A stretch of 64,000 bases of DNA from Peromyscus leucopus. Taxonomy: Eukaryota; Chordata; Mammalia; Rodentia; Cricetidae. Where the stretch lies: contig NC_051063.1 in NCBI RefSeq assembly GCF_004664715.2, forward strand, positions 148,081,165-148,145,164, in the 5' to 3' direction. The notes beneath the pieces are model-generated. The model worked only from the letters and a program-made list of their open reading frames with translations. It was not told the origin of the DNA and searched no databases. Shown in pieces: positions 11,766 to 23,491 of this stretch (its first letter is position 1; each line of letters begins with the position of its first letter). Position numbers and translations under genes: made by a program.

Positions 11766-12424
11766 TGCAAGGTATTCACACATACACACACGCTCACTCC
11801 ACCATCAGAGTTGAGAGGAGCCCGTGGGGGGAACACACACAAGCCAGAGCCGAGCATCGCTGCAAGAGATCCGAGCAAAAGTGCATTGACATCTGCCTCC
11901 TCCATCCAAACAGGGAGCCAGGCACCCAAGGTCATCACACAACAGCCCGAAGACCCAGGACACCGTCAAAGGCTGCTTGTGTAGTCTTTCAGTGTTTTCA
12001 AACCTCTGGTGTGCTGCTCTGCAACATTCAGGGGCAATAAGTCAATATTCCCAGGCATTCCCAGAGTTTTCAAAATGACGGCACTTAACACATACTTCTA
12101 GCAATCTTCACACTCTATTAACTTTCATAAACTATTTTTAAAGAATGCAAGACATTATGTTCAGCAGTACTTACAAGAGCAACATTCTACAGGAATACTC
12201 CATGAAAATACAATGTAAAATCCAGGTTTGCCGGTCAGGTCACAGGCTCTCCTGGACTCACACGTGGACTCTGCCCCTTTAAGGATGCATTTGCACTGGA
12301 AATGTGTTATAGCTTGAGACAGCACTCAAGGGACTTACACAAATATCTACGTATGGAAACTTATTGGTTGCCTCCAAAAAGCAAGTAGCAAGGGGTCCTA
12401 GTGGGAGTGCTGTCTTGAGGTAAG
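11766..12424. other. Unique sequence, no gene seen
   Basis: Short CA-rich patch at 11775-11800. No gene or repeat assigned. Confidence 0.4.
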
Positions 12425-12760
12425 CCTGTTAGGATCCTGTCAGCTTTCCATTGCTGTGACAAGCTACCGGAGGCAAACAACTTAACAGTAGGGAAGGTTC
12501 ATAGTTCTGGAGGTTTCTGTCCTTGGTTATGTGGCCTCATCACTTTGGGCTGTGGCAAAGCAGGACATGACAGGGAGCTGCTCACCACACAGTGACCAGG
12601 AAGTAGAGAGATACAGGAAGGGTCAGAGCCCCAACATCCTCTTCAGTGGGATGCTCCCAATGACTTATCTCAATTAGATGACATCTCCTAATGTCCCTAC
12701 CATTTATCAGTTGCCCTCTCAGGTGAGAACCAGGTCTTCAACACAAGAATTGGAGGCAGC

Positions 12761-12823
<63 letters not shown>

Positions 12824-12840
12824 GCATCTAAGATGCAAAC
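12425..12840 (-). repeat. ERVL-MaLR LTR with internal (GT)n, minus strand
   Basis: Begins GTCAGCTTTCCATTGCTGTG, the reversed 3' end of the MaLR LTR family seen repeatedly here. The body is diverged, and a (GT)n run at 12763-12820 interrupts its distal part. Confidence 0.6.
12763..12820. repeat. (GT)29 microsatellite
   Basis: Uninterrupted GT dinucleotides, long enough to be length-variable. Confidence 0.95.
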
Positions 12841-12889
12841 CACAGCAAGTTCTAACCTTGGTTCATCTTAACTGGAGTCTTCATGTATA

Positions 12890-13330
12890 GCTAATGGAAA
12901 CGTAAAAACAGTACCCTCCCTCTGCAAATTGGTTTGACAGCTGTTTTTAAAAATTAAGCATGCTCTATCCAGACTCTTGTATATGGAGTCCCATAGCAGT
13001 TTTATTTATAATACCCCAAAAGTGCCATCAACCTGAATGTTCTTCAAAGAGCAAGAGGTTGAATAAATTCTGGAATATTCACAAAGGAAATTTTACTGAA
13101 TAATAAAAGGAATGAGCCATCCACAAATGCAACAGCTTGAATCGATCTTAGAGACCTTAGGCTTAAGGAGAACAGCCTGCCTGAGAAGGTTGTGTGTGAG
13201 TTCATGAACAATGTCCTCAGAGATGGAGTACAGGCTACGCATTTCCAGGGGACAGGATAGATGTGCAGGGATAGGTGAGATGATGGAGTGAGGCCATGAA
13301 GTTCTTCCGGGTGATGGAAGGTGTTAGTCA
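12890..13330 (+). repeat. Ancient L1 (L1M-type) 3' end, plus strand
   Basis: Shows the conserved end of L1 ORF2 and the start of the 3' UTR: GCAGTTTTATTTATAATACC, CATCAACCTGAATGTTCTTC, then ATAATAAAAGGAATGAGCCA and GCAACAGCTTGAATCGATCT. Divergence suggests an L1M-class element that predates rodent-specific L1. It is one of only two conventional L1 fragments on the plus strand. Confidence 0.7.
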
Positions 13331-13344
13331 CCATAGCATGTGCC

Positions 13345-13600
13345 TGAGATAGTCTATTCAGAGAAGTTTATTTTTGGTCACAGCTTTGAGGGTTCCAGCT
13401 CACAACTGAGCCACTGGTTTGGGGATGAGTCAAAAGTGCTCCCTCATGCTGGGAAGCAAAGTGAGGGTGGACATCGTGGGGGTCATGTTCCTGTGACCTA
13501 AAGACTGATCACCAGGCCTGCTTCTTAACACTGTTACTGCCTCCCAACAGTGCCACACGGACACCAAGCCTTGGCCACACTGACCTTTGGAGGACACTGT
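13345..13600 (-). repeat. Diverged MaLR-like LTR fragment, minus strand
   Basis: GAAGTTTATTTTTGGTCACAG and the following TTCCAGCTCACA text resemble the reversed MaLR LTR, but divergence is high. Confidence 0.4.
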
Positions 13601-13794
13601 GTTTTTCCCTGTCTTTACTCCTGTCCCACCCTCCACATTAAACAGTGTTTTTACTTTAACTGACTGGAGTTTTAAAATATGCTTAGGTTCCCCACCCACT
13701 TCTAACATTTATCCAGATTTCTGAACTTTTTCAATACTGGGCAATATTTTTTTGTTTTCCTTTCCCTCTCCCTAACCCCCTGCCCCTTTGCTTA

Positions 13795-14165
13795 TTGCCT
13801 TAGTTAGGGTTTCTATTGTTGTGAAGAAACACCATGAGCATGGCAACTCTTACAAAGGAAAACATTTAATTGGAGCTGGCTTACAGTTTCAGAGGTTTAG
13901 TCCATTATCATCATGGCAGGAAACATGGCAGCATGCAGGCAGACATGGTGCTGGAGAAGGAGCTGAGAGTTCTACATCTTGATCCAAAGGCAACAGGAAG
14001 TGAACTGTCTACCACACTGGGTAACCTATAGGAGCCCTCAGAGCCTGCTCCCACACTGACACACTTCCTCTAACAAGGCCACACCTCCTAATAGCGCCAT
14101 GCCCAGTAGGCCAAGCATTCAAAGGCATGAGTCCATGGGGGCCACACCTATTCAAACCACCTCAC
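13795..14165 (-). repeat. ERVL-MaLR LTR, minus strand
   Basis: Well-preserved copy: TTAGGGTTTCTATTGTTGTG, GCAACTCTTACAAAGGAAAA, TTAGTCCATTATCATCATGG, TTCTACATCTTGATCC, AACAAGGCCACACCTCCTAA and the end TATTCAAACCACCTCAC. In the opposite orientation this family carries AATAAA and ends ACTAAGACA-like, so its sense strand is minus here. Confidence 0.75.
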
Positions 14166-14429
14166 TTAACTTCTTTCTTATCTCATTCATTTTCTGTTCT
14201 CACACTTACCCTAAGTTTTGTGGCTTCATAGCATACATAGCTACAGCAGTTTGGGCATTTTCAGTCCTATAATGGTTGGGGATGGATTAGTGGGCTGGAA
14301 TAGTTTCAACTATGTTGCTGTATCTTGAAAGGTGTGATATCATCTACTATAGTGGGCTGTTTCCTCCTTGCTGAGTGGTACTAGGGACTGTGCCTTCAAG
14401 GCTAAGCTTCTCAATAGGAAGATCGATGC
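14166..14429. other. Unassigned sequence
   Basis: Between a MaLR LTR and the HAL1 relic. May be the 5' part of the latter but I cannot show it. Confidence 0.35.
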
Positions 14430-15215
14430 CTCACTTCAAATCTGGAAGAGATGTCCTAACTGACAGATGCACAAATTGCAACCCAGAAAAGCAAGGAACA
14501 TGGAAAAGCAGGACAACATGACTCCAAAAGATCCCCATGGCTTCTCAACAACTGAACTCAACGATACTGAAATAAGCAATATGTCTGATGAAGACTTGGA
14601 AGTTTTGTGTCAAAAATGATGGATGACCTAAAAGAAGTTACAAACAAGCATATCGATTCAATTCAGGCCCTAGAGACAAAAGTCAGCAACCCAGAGGGAG
14701 AAGTCAGCAGGGCGAATATGAAAATCAGCAGTAATAAGGACAAAAAAGGCAGCAACGTGGAAGAAAATGTCAGCTAGGAAATTCTGATTTGAAAAAGAGA
14801 TAGAAATGTTGGAAATGGCAACCTCACTGAACCACAGAAAAACACAGTGGAAAAAACACCCAAGACATAGTCAAAAGACCAAATGTGAGAGTCCCAAAAG
14901 GGAAGGGACTAAGACAAACACTAAAGACAGAGAATACACAGCCACACTTCGGTGAAGATATTGCAGAAACATTCTCAAATCTATAGAAATAGGCATTCAG
15001 ACACAAGGAGGCATCAGCACCTCAAATAGACAGGACCAGGGGAGAACACACCCATGATGTACTCTAGTGAAGATGTCAAAAATGCAAAGCAAAGAAACAA
15101 CATTAAAAGCTGCATGGGAGAATGCCAACTCATCTACAAAGGCAGGAACATCAGCACAGCATCAGCAACCCTCAAGGTCAGGACACCATGGAAACCAGAG
15201 GAGCACTATCCAGCC
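14430..15215 (+). repeat. HAL1/L1 ORF1-derived relic, plus strand
   Basis: Reads like an L1 ORF1 (HAL1-type) region: a lysine/glutamate-rich coiled-coil-like stretch at about 14460-14780 followed by text that resembles the ORF1 RRM region (CCAAATGTGAGAGTCCC-like, then AATAGACAGGACCAGGGGAG and AAGATGTCAAAAATGCAAAG). Stops and indels break the frame, so it codes for nothing. HAL1 elements lack the reverse-transcriptase ORF2, and no ORF2 follows here. Confidence 0.65.
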
Positions 15216-15219
15216 CCTT

Positions 15220-15420
15220 TGGGTCAGGCTTTCTTGTTGGCCTGGAGCTCACCATATAGGCTAGGCTGGTGGTCAGTGAGGTCCAGGGATCTGCTTGACT
15301 CCGTCTTCCCAGCACTGGGACTGGAAGTGTGCACCACCATGCCCAGCATTTTTATGTCGGTTCTGAGGATCGATCTCGGGTCCTTCTGCTGGCAAGGTAA
15401 ACACTTTACTGACTGAGTCC
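15220..15420 (-). repeat. B4/RSINE-class SINE, minus strand
   Basis: CCTGGAGCTCACCATATAGG, CCCAGCACTGGGACTGGAAG, ACCATGCCCAGC and the reversed tRNA head near GTAAACACTTTACTGACTGA. Same composite as at 2915-3215. Confidence 0.55.
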
Positions 15421-16210
15421 CCTCTCCCTGACAGCCTGGAAAGGAAGAGAGCTTAAGGGAGGTAGGAAACAGAAAGGGTGTGTGCAATAGGAAAGCAGAG
15501 AGGAGGCTAACAGGGAGGGAGCCAGCTGTGGGGAGGAGGCACAGCAGAGGATGGCGAGGGAGCAAATGAGAACAAAGCAGAGCAACACACGCGCATGAAG
15601 ATGGTGGAACTTGGTACACGAAAGCATAAAAAAAGAATTATGAAACAAAACCATTCGTGGGCATTTTCAGATAGCCTTCCAGGAGCTGGCATTCCCTCGA
15701 GTTCTGTGTTTGTTGTTAATGTTGTTATCTCAGCCAGGGAACCCCATTGCCTAGTGGTGGGGTTTTCAGCTTGTATGGCTAGTCAAGCTGCATCCTGTCA
15801 TCTCTGTTCAGTGCCCATGTGACCTTACAGATCCCGCCTTTTGTGTCTCTCAGCCTCAGCTCTCCAGCTGGAACACAGGGAACCACAGTCTGAGCCCCTT
15901 CGCTTCGTCAGTGGGAAGCAAATTGGATCACAGCGAACCGTTTCATCCTGCCGATGTCAGCGGCCTGAAGCATGGGCTCCACCACCTCACATGGGAATCC
16001 TCACTCAAACCCACTCAGGACACGGCTGCCAGACCTTTCCTTGCTGAGATGTTGAGTGTACAAAGAAGCCTTCTCAGGGGAGACACCACAGCGCTGCTCG
16101 TGAACGCTGATGTGTTTTTAATGCTTCAGAGACGGATCCTTCCATCGTCTCAACTCCCTTGTTCAACTCACTTAAAAGCAAAGTAAAAATCAGCAATAGA
16201 AATAAAATTC
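15421..16210. other. Unique sequence, no gene seen
   Basis: Overlapping frames of 60-131 codons on both strands between 15224 and 16186 show no domain. No repeat assigned. Confidence 0.4.
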
Positions 16211-16367
16211 AGGAGTCAGGCATGGCGACACATACCTTTAATCCCAGCACTTGGGAGGCAGAGGCAGGTGGAGCTCTGTGAGTTCAAGGCCAGCCTAATC
16301 TACAAAGAGAGTTCCAGGACATCCAGGGCTGTTTCACAGAGAAACCCTGTCTCAGGAGAAAAAAAAA
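16211..16367 (+). repeat. B1 SINE, plus strand
   Basis: CACATACCTTTAATCCCAGC, GGGAGGCAGAGGCAGGTGG, GTTCAAGGCCAGCC and AGAAACCCTGTCTC lead into an A-rich tail. Flanks AAAATTCAG and ACAATTCAG are a short, slightly diverged target duplication. Confidence 0.92.
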
Positions 16368-16617
16368 TACAATTCAGTTGCTTCAAGAGAATCTCCAACA
16401 TTGTCAGGAAGCCATGGATGGTAGTGTTTAGGGTGGGAGTGTTCACAGGCTATCAACCAGCTGTTCAATGGAAGCTTCTAGACTCCAGTTCAGGGATGTC
16501 TCCTCCAGAATGTAACAAGTCCCAGCCTCACACTTTTCTCCCCCATTGGGAAAGACAAGCTCATCTCCATCGATACCTTGTCAGCCTCTGGTGATCACTT
16601 GGCAGAACTATGTCAGG

Positions 16618-16619
<2 letters not shown>

Positions 16620-16678
<59 letters not shown>

Positions 16679-16735
16679 CTCTCTCCCTCTCTCTCTGTCT
16701 CTGTATCTCTGTATCTTTCTCTGATACACACTCAC
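16620..16735. repeat. (TC)n microsatellite
   Basis: A pure TC run from about 16620 to 16676, then a degraded CT-rich extension to about 16735. Confidence 0.95.
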
Positions 16736-17995
16736 ACAAGCAACCACTAAACCACTAGATGAACATTTTGTGAAGCAAATTTAACAGTTCTTGTAAAACC
16801 CTTTAAAGAGACAGTGTATGAACATCTGCGTCTCCTGGAGTGGGGTATTGAGAGAAGACTGTGGAACCCAGGTATAGAGATGAGTCTCCCAACACCCACC
16901 CGTCCTGTTGGACTCATCACAGCCTTTTATAGGGTATCAAAAGCCTCATTTTCACTTGCCACAAGCTTGCTTCTGCTACATCTCAGCAAAAAGAAATCTG
17001 CCCTCGGGGTTAGGTGCTGCTAGTCTGTCAAAGGCATGCCACAGCAAAGAGCTTTTGTGATGGACAAGGAGCTGCTCGGCTTGAAAGGCTTTATTCCAAA
17101 ATGAGGGTTACACATCAAAAGTGACTTGTCTGCTCTGAAGTTTGCAAGGCTGCTGTGTATTCCTGTTGTTGAAGGTGCATTGTCCAGCACCGATGCTCAT
17201 GTAATCCTGCTACAGAGGAACCCCCGGGGTCCAGGTCACCCCGACTGATATGTGAATCCTAGTGAGAGTCAACTCTCTGAGCACCCATTCTTCAGATATC
17301 TAGGCCATCAACAAATGTGCTATTGAACAGGATTTGTGCCTCTTAGAAAGAATATTTTCACACTGCAACTCTGAGGCAAGAAAACATCAGCTCGGAACCA
17401 GATGTGCATTCTCCCCTCCGAGTCTCATACACCAGCTGATCAGACTGCATGGGATTCCAGTACAAAGCATTCTTGCAGGAGAGTTTCACGTGTGTAATTC
17501 AACATGGGAAGAAGGAGGCTTAGTTTATGACCATTGAGTACTTGCAGAATAAGTAGCACAAATATCAGAAGTCAAAGATAAGATCAAAAACAAAGGGAAA
17601 GCCATGCCACCCATCTCTCAAGGAGAAGGAAGACCATGGATACGCAGAAGTTTTGGCATCTGATCAAGAACTTCATGGCATAGCAAAATAAGGACAGACT
17701 CTTTTATACATATTTTGGGAATTTACCCAGATAAAATCAGAGAACAGAAGCTCAGGGGAATAGGTGTAGCCATGGGGGATAAAATATACTGGCAGAAACA
17801 GCCAGCTAGCTTAAAGGAAAAGGCTGAGCTAAGAACACCCTTGGTAGTTACTCAAAGACGTTTCCCAAATGATGAGATTTCTGTGCTAGAGAAGGATGAG
17901 GATAGGATGAGTTATCTTTTCATTCAACAAAGATTAATGAACAATGGGGCATTTAGGGGGAGCAGGGGATTCCAAGGAACTCTGAGACATGGCCT
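16736..17995. other. Unique or unrecognised sequence
   Basis: No coding feature. The part from about 17540 to 17995 could be an old LTR or retrotransposon, but I could not match it. Confidence 0.4.
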
Positions 17996-18475
17996 GAGTT
18001 GACCTGAACACATGGTTTATATTTCAAATTCCAGTGTTGACAGCTTGGTCCCCAGAGCAACAATGTTCAGATTTGGGGCTTTGAAGACATGTGGATCACA
18101 TGGGGGTTCTAACCTCATCAGCGGAGTCTCCAGTTATGGCTTCGTAGCTTCCAGGGCTTTTAGGAGGTGGACAAAACTTTACCAGATGAGACTTAGTAGA
18201 AAGCTTAGGTCATTGGTGGAGGAGCTTGGAGGAGCTATTTTGCTCCACCTCACACTGTCATCTCCCTATTTCTGTTCCACAGCCACCATGAGATGAGTAA
18301 TTGTGCTCCAGGCTATGCTCCTGCTACGGTGCCCTGTCTCTCCACAGACTCCCAAACAATAGTGACAAGAGACTGTCCTGGAACCGTAAGACAAGCAAAC
18401 CATCATTCTTTCTTTTCAGTTGATTTCTCTCAAGCATTTTATCACAATGACACAAAGATGACTGGTACACCATGT
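17996..18475 (+). repeat. ERVL-MaLR-type LTR, plus strand
   Basis: Sense-strand landmarks: CAGTGTTGACAGCTTGGTCC, CCACCATGAGATGAGTAATT, CTCAAGCATTTTATCACAATG and an end near CAAAGATGACTGGTACA. Strongly diverged. Confidence 0.55.
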
Positions 18476-18594
18476 AACGAATATCAGAAAATAACGAGGA
18501 TGTGGACAGAGACCTGAATACCTAGCTTACTAGGATGCTGGCAATGTGTTCAGAAACTGCAAAGAGGCTGGAAAGGCAGAGGGTTAATATTGGG

Positions 18595-18905
18595 TATGGT
18601 GGTTTAAATGAGAAACAGTACCCATAGACTTAGGCATGTGAGTACTTGTTCCCGGGTTGGTGGTGCTGGTTGGGAGGTGTAGCTTTTCTGGGTGTGGGCT
18701 TTGAGAATATATAGTCTTACCCTATTTTCAGTTCACTTCATTTGCTTCATGCTTGTGGTGATCCATCAGCTTCCTACTCCTGTTGCCATGCCTCCCTACC
18801 ATCGCGGACTCTTATCCCATGGAAACTATAAACCAAAGTAAACCCTCTCTTCTTTAAGTTGCATTGGTCATGATATTTTACCACAGCAACAGAAAAGTAA
18901 TGAAT
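18595..18905 (+). repeat. MaLR 5' LTR of an element with both LTRs
   Basis: Sense-orientation MaLR LTR: GGTTTAAATGAGAAACAGTA, CTTGTTCCCGGGTTGGTGG, CATGCCTCCCTACCATCGCG, ACCAAAGTAAACCCTCTC and the end CACAGCAACAGAAAAGTAAT. It pairs with the LTR at 20825-21195 in the same orientation, with MaLR-like internal sequence between them. Confidence 0.7.
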
Positions 18906-18951
18906 ATGGAAGAAGGTAGAGAGAGTGGACTTTCTCTGTGAAGCACCCAAC

Positions 18952-19331
18952 TGCTGTGGAACAATCTTTGTACTCTGTAAATATGTGTTGCTCTCATTGT
19001 TAATAAAAAGCTGATTGGCCAATAGCTGGGCATGAAGAGATTGAGCAAGACAGTCTGAGACAGAGAGAATGCTGGGATGAAGAAGGGTGGAGTCAGAGGG
19101 TCACTAGCCAGATGCAGAATCAGTTGGACACACAAAATGGGATAGAGGTAAAAGCATCAGGGGAGTACATAGATGAATAGAAATGGGTTAAGTTGTAAGA
19201 GCTAGTTAGTAACAAGCCTGAGCTATCAGATGAGCATTTATAATTAACATTAAGTCTCTGGGTCAGTTATTTGGGGACCATCTGGGAGGACAGAACTGAT
19301 CAGTGGCCAGGACAGGAAAACACCACCTACA
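18952..19331 (+). mobile_element. Solo LTR nested in MaLR internal region
   Basis: 380 bp, starts TGCTGTGGAACAATC and ends CACCTACA. It holds AATAAAAAGCTGATTGGCCA, a motif shared with the LTRs at 47878-48265 and (reversed) 32973-33502. The flanks CCCAAC and ACCAAA agree at only 4 of 6 positions, so the duplication is weak. Cricetid ERV LTR by remembered similarity. Confidence 0.65.
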
Positions 19332-20409
19332 ACCAAATATGTTGTTTTGGGGGAATATATGAAAAACTTTGGAACACTGGGATAGAAAAGCAGTTATATG
19401 CTGTAAGCAGAGATTAGTGGACCACTCTAGTAGGAGCCTGGAAGATAGTAACTGAGAGCAACGATGACCATGGAGGCCCAGCTCAAGAGGTTTTAGACAA
19501 CATTAGCAACTGGGCTACAGGCTATTTGGACAATATTTTGGCAAATAACCTGCTACTTTTTGTCCATGCCCCAAGAACTTGCCTGAGACTAAATTTTAAA
19601 GAAATGGGCTCATTTGTTTGATGAAGGAAATTTCAAGACTGTATGATGTTGAGTCTGTGGCATGGTGCTCATTAATAAATAACATTTATGCAGGTCCACA
19701 ATGAAGAAGAGCAAGTGAGGACAAATAAACAAGAAATTTATAGTTTGGAGAGAAAAAAGCTACAGGAAGCTTAATATTATAGGCAAGCCATGTACTGGTA
19801 GAGAGGCTGCAACTTTTAATGAGATTAGCATGATTAAGAAGGGGCATGCTCTGCACTGGACAGAGGGAAGAGTGCCCCCCTCAAATGACCTGATCCAGCT
19901 AAGCTTCCAGTTCATGAAAGAGACACTAAAGTGTTTCCCAGAAAATAATTAAATAAAAAGTGTTTCAATGAATGCGATTCAAGGGGTTTCATCCTAAGCT
20001 GGTATCCAATCTTGTCAGTGTCATCTATGTGCTGCTGGCTTTAGAGGCTGAAGATGCAAGAGTGGAGAGGTCATGCATTCTTCTGTGATTTCAGAGAGCC
20101 ACTGAAGCCAGGTAGTGAGTAGCAGAAGAGTTCTTGTGTGAAGACCAAGAGAGAGCGAGAGGCTCTGAGAGGCCATCGTATGAAACTGAAAGCATAGTAT
20201 GTGTTGCAGTGGAGACCTTAATATGTTGGAGATGCCAGAGCCATTGTATATCCACCAAGGAGAGCTGCATATGGAGAGTGGAATGAACTCGAGAGAGACG
20301 GATGTTGTGGGCAGCAAAGCTAGAAGGCAGAGCCATGTATGTCCTTTAGCACTGGATATGAAGCTACAGGATTTGGTGTTTACTCTGCTGCATTCTGTTT
20401 GTTCTGGTT

Positions 20410-20552
20410 GTGTTAAGTCAAGGTTTCTCTGTGTAGCCCTGACTGCCCTGGAACTCACTCTGTAGACCAGGCTGGCCTCACACTCAGAGATCTGCCTGCC
20501 TCTGCCTCCTGAGTGCTGGGATTAAAGGCGTGCGCCACCACCATTCTACTCC
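20410..20552 (-). repeat. B1 SINE, minus strand
   Basis: Reversed B1: AAGGTTTCTCTGTGTAGCCC, GACCAGGCTGGCCTCACAC, CTGCCTCTGCCTCCTGAGTG, GGATTAAAGGCGTGCGCCAC. Lies within the MaLR internal region. Confidence 0.92.
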
Positions 20553-20824
20553 CACTTCGGTACAGTATTTTTTAATTATGCTCCCATTTCTCACTTTGGG
20601 AACAGTGATACATATTCTATGCCATTATATGTTGGAAGTATATAATTTATTTTTGATTTTTACAGGGAATGACAATTAGAGATTGCCTTGAGTCTCTCAA
20701 GAGACTTCAAGCTTTGAACTTTTAAGCAGTATTGAGACTGTGAAAGATTATAGGGACTTTTGAAGTTGGACTAAATGGATTCTATGCTATGACATGGATG
20801 TGAGCCTGTGGTTGGTGGCCAGGA

Positions 20825-21195
20825 AGCAGAGTGTGGCATTTGGATGAGAAGTGTCCCTCATAGACTCAGGTGTTTGAAAAATTTTGTCTCCGGTTAGTGC
20901 TATTTGGGGGTGTGGCCTTGCAGAGGAAGTATGTCACTGGGGGAGGTTTCTAAGAGTATTTAACATTACCTAACTTACAGTTTTCTATCTCTGGTTTGAA
21001 CTTGTGGTTGACATGTATGCTTTCAGCTTCCTGTTCCTGTTTTCATGTCCTCTGCTTGCTGCCATGTCTCCCTTCCATGATGGATGCTTGCTTATGCCTC
21101 CGGGTCCGTGAGCCAAAATAAACTTCCTTAAATTGCCTTTGGTCATGATGTTTATCACAGTTTATGACAAAGTTTGTCACAGAATAGTGAGCAAT
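20825..21195 (+). repeat. MaLR 3' LTR
   Basis: CATTTGGATGAGAAGTGTCC at the start, CCATGTCTCCCTTCCATGAT, AGCCAAAATAAACTTCC (polyadenylation signal) and TGGTCATGATGTTTATCAC near the end. Similar in sequence and orientation to the LTR at 18595-18905. Confidence 0.7.
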
Positions 21196-21389
21196 ACTCT
21201 AAGAGGCAGGAGAGGGGATTAATGGGGCCAGGACACAGTTGGTGGAGGATTTTGACTTCTACCACAGGAGTGAAAACTAGACACTAGAGGGTTATGGGTA
21301 GGGGCATCTATATCAAGGGAAAGGGAAATTACATGGCAAGGTTTTCTTAATTGAAAACACAGTGAGTGATATCATTGCAATGCAGATTT

Positions 21390-21640
21390 TTGTGTTCCCC
21401 ATGGATTCATACATTAGAAGCTTGGTCCTCAGTGATGGCATGCAGCAAAGCCTTTAAAAGGAGGAGTCTATCAGAAGGTGATTAGGTCAATGGGAGTATG
21501 CCCTCAGAAGAGGTTAAGGTTGGTCTTTTCATTGTTATAGAAAGATCAAGAGTGGTCTCACCTCATCACCTGACTCTGTATCACCCCGTGTTTGCTCTTT
21601 CTGCATCTCCTACTATGACACGTTCAATTATTTATCCTTC
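21390..21640 (+). repeat. MaLR-type LTR fragment, plus strand
   Basis: GGATTCATACATTAGAAGCTTGGTCC-like start and 'GAAGGTGATTAGGTCAATGG' follow the order of a MaLR/MLT-class LTR 5' half. The 3' half is missing. Confidence 0.5.
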
Positions 21641-23072
21641 ATTATTGTTATTTATATTTGTTTCCTGGCTTTAAAAATATTTCTTATTTTTTTTTGAGAT
21701 TATAATATAATAACATCATTTGCCCCTTCTTGTCCCTTCCTGCACACCCCCGTATACCTCTGCTTGCTCTTTTTCAAATTCATGGCCTCTTTTTTCCTTA
21801 AAAAAAAGGGGAGACTAGTTCCGCTCTAAGCCTTGTTTAGTTGTTTGTAGTTTTTGTGTGGGGATGAGGCCTCCTGGTCTTTCCTCCATCCACGTTAGCT
21901 TGTCCTCGGGTTGTCCTTGTTCAGCTCATGCTTAGGCAGTCCTATTAGGGAGGCTTTATGGATGTAGCTTGTGACGTTCCTAGGAGACACAATCTCACGG
22001 CAAACTCCCTCTTCCTCTGGCTCTTTGAATTTTTCTGTCCTCTCTTCTTCAGGTGCAGGAGTTGTGCTGTATACATCTATCCCCTGGGACTGAGCTCTGC
22101 ATTTTGATTGGTAATGGTCTCTATCTGTTGCAGAGATGTTTCCTTGACATGGAATGAGGACCACACTTATCTGTGGCTATAGGGCCACGTGTCTAGAATG
22201 TAGTTAGTGAAGTGGTGGTTGTAAGCTCTCCTACAAGATGCATGACTTCACTTGCCATGGGCAGTTGGCTATGTTTATAGTACCAGACATGATTTCCCTC
22301 TTTTTGAGCAGATCTTAAGCCAATTAGGAAGGTGTTGGCTACTGCCAAGGTATGCATGGCCCTGCTGCATCCTTCGATTATTGTGCCGTGTTGGTCGTTC
22401 TTGTGGTTCACAGGCATCCTACCTGGGAAGGACTATCGGTTGCTTCCCTCCTTTGGACACTTGCATGGTGCCTTCTGGTTCCATGAAAGGTAGTCCTCAG
22501 GGAGGAGGTTTTCAAATAAATTCCAGCTCGGTGGTCTCTGGGTCAGGTGTCTGAAGTGTATGGTGTCTTCAGTGATCGGGACTTATGGGGTCAAGCAAGG
22601 GCAATAACAATAGCAATTGTCAGTAATATTCTAGGAGTCTCACTTTTGTGGTTTCATACAAATTTTAGGAGCTTTTTTGTTTGTTTCTTTGAAGAATAAG
22701 ATGAGTATTTTGATTGGGATTACATTGAGTCTGTATGTAGCTTTTGGTAAAATGGTCATTTTAACAATATTAATTCTACCAATCCATAGGATTTCTCTCC
22801 ATTTTTTAGTGACTTTCATTCTCCTTTTCTTCAGAGGTTCACTTCACTTTCTTGGTTAGGTTTATTCCTAGGTATTTTCTTTGCTTTGAGACTGTTGTGA
22901 ATGGGAATGCGCCCTCGATCTCCTTGCCTGTAGGTTTGCTGCTGGTGTACAGAAAAACTATTGATTTGTGCAAATTCATTCCGTATCCTGCCGCATTACT
23001 GAGGTCCCCACCCCCCATCATTTCTAGAAGTTTTCAGGTAGATTTTTAGGATCTTTAATGTATAACATCAAG

Positions 23073-23208
23073 TCATCTGCAGTGAGACACCTCCTGCAAC
23101 AAGGCCATACAACCTAAACCTTCCCTACACAGTTTTTCCAACTAGGGACCAAGCATTCAAATCTATGTGCCTAATACGGTCATTCTCATCCAAAGTACCA
23201 CAGAGTGA
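23073..23208 (-). repeat. MaLR LTR fragment inside L1, minus strand
   Basis: GAGACACCTCCTGCAACAAG, a diverged CACAGTTTTTCCAACTAGGG, ACCAAGCATTCAAATCTATG and GGTCATTCTCATCCAAAGTA match the 5' half of a reversed MaLR LTR. L1 ORF2-like text continues on both sides. Confidence 0.6.
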
Positions 23209-23446
23209 TACTGGCTTCATAGAAGGAATTGGGGCATATTCCTGTTTTTGTTCTTTTGAATAGTTTAAGTAGGATTGGCTGTAGATCTTCTTGGAATGTC
23301 TCTTAGAATTCTGCTTGGGATCCATCTGGCCCTGTCCTTTTGTTTTTTTGTGGAAAGATTTTTAATTACTATTTCAATCTCATTTGTTATGGGTCTGTTT
23401 AGGTTGTTGACTTCTTGGTTGATTTTTGGTGATTTGTCTAAATCTA

Positions 23447-23460
23447 GAAATCCATCCATT

Positions 23461-23491
<31 letters not shown>

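Larger units (their letters stand above)
18906..20824 (+). mobile_element. MaLR internal region (non-coding), interrupted
   Basis: Between two like-oriented MaLR LTRs. Its 3' end (20640-20824), with GAACTTTTAAGCAGTATTGAG and a glycine/arginine-poor, GA-rich run up to the LTR, resembles the 3' end of mammalian MaLR internal regions. MaLR internals are non-coding. Two later insertions interrupt it: an LTR at 18952-19331 and a B1 at 20410-20552. Confidence 0.6.

Noticed and set aside
18946..19337. 6-bp duplication for the LTR at 18952
   Set aside because: The flanks CCCAAC and ACCAAA match at only four of six bases, so I do not claim it.
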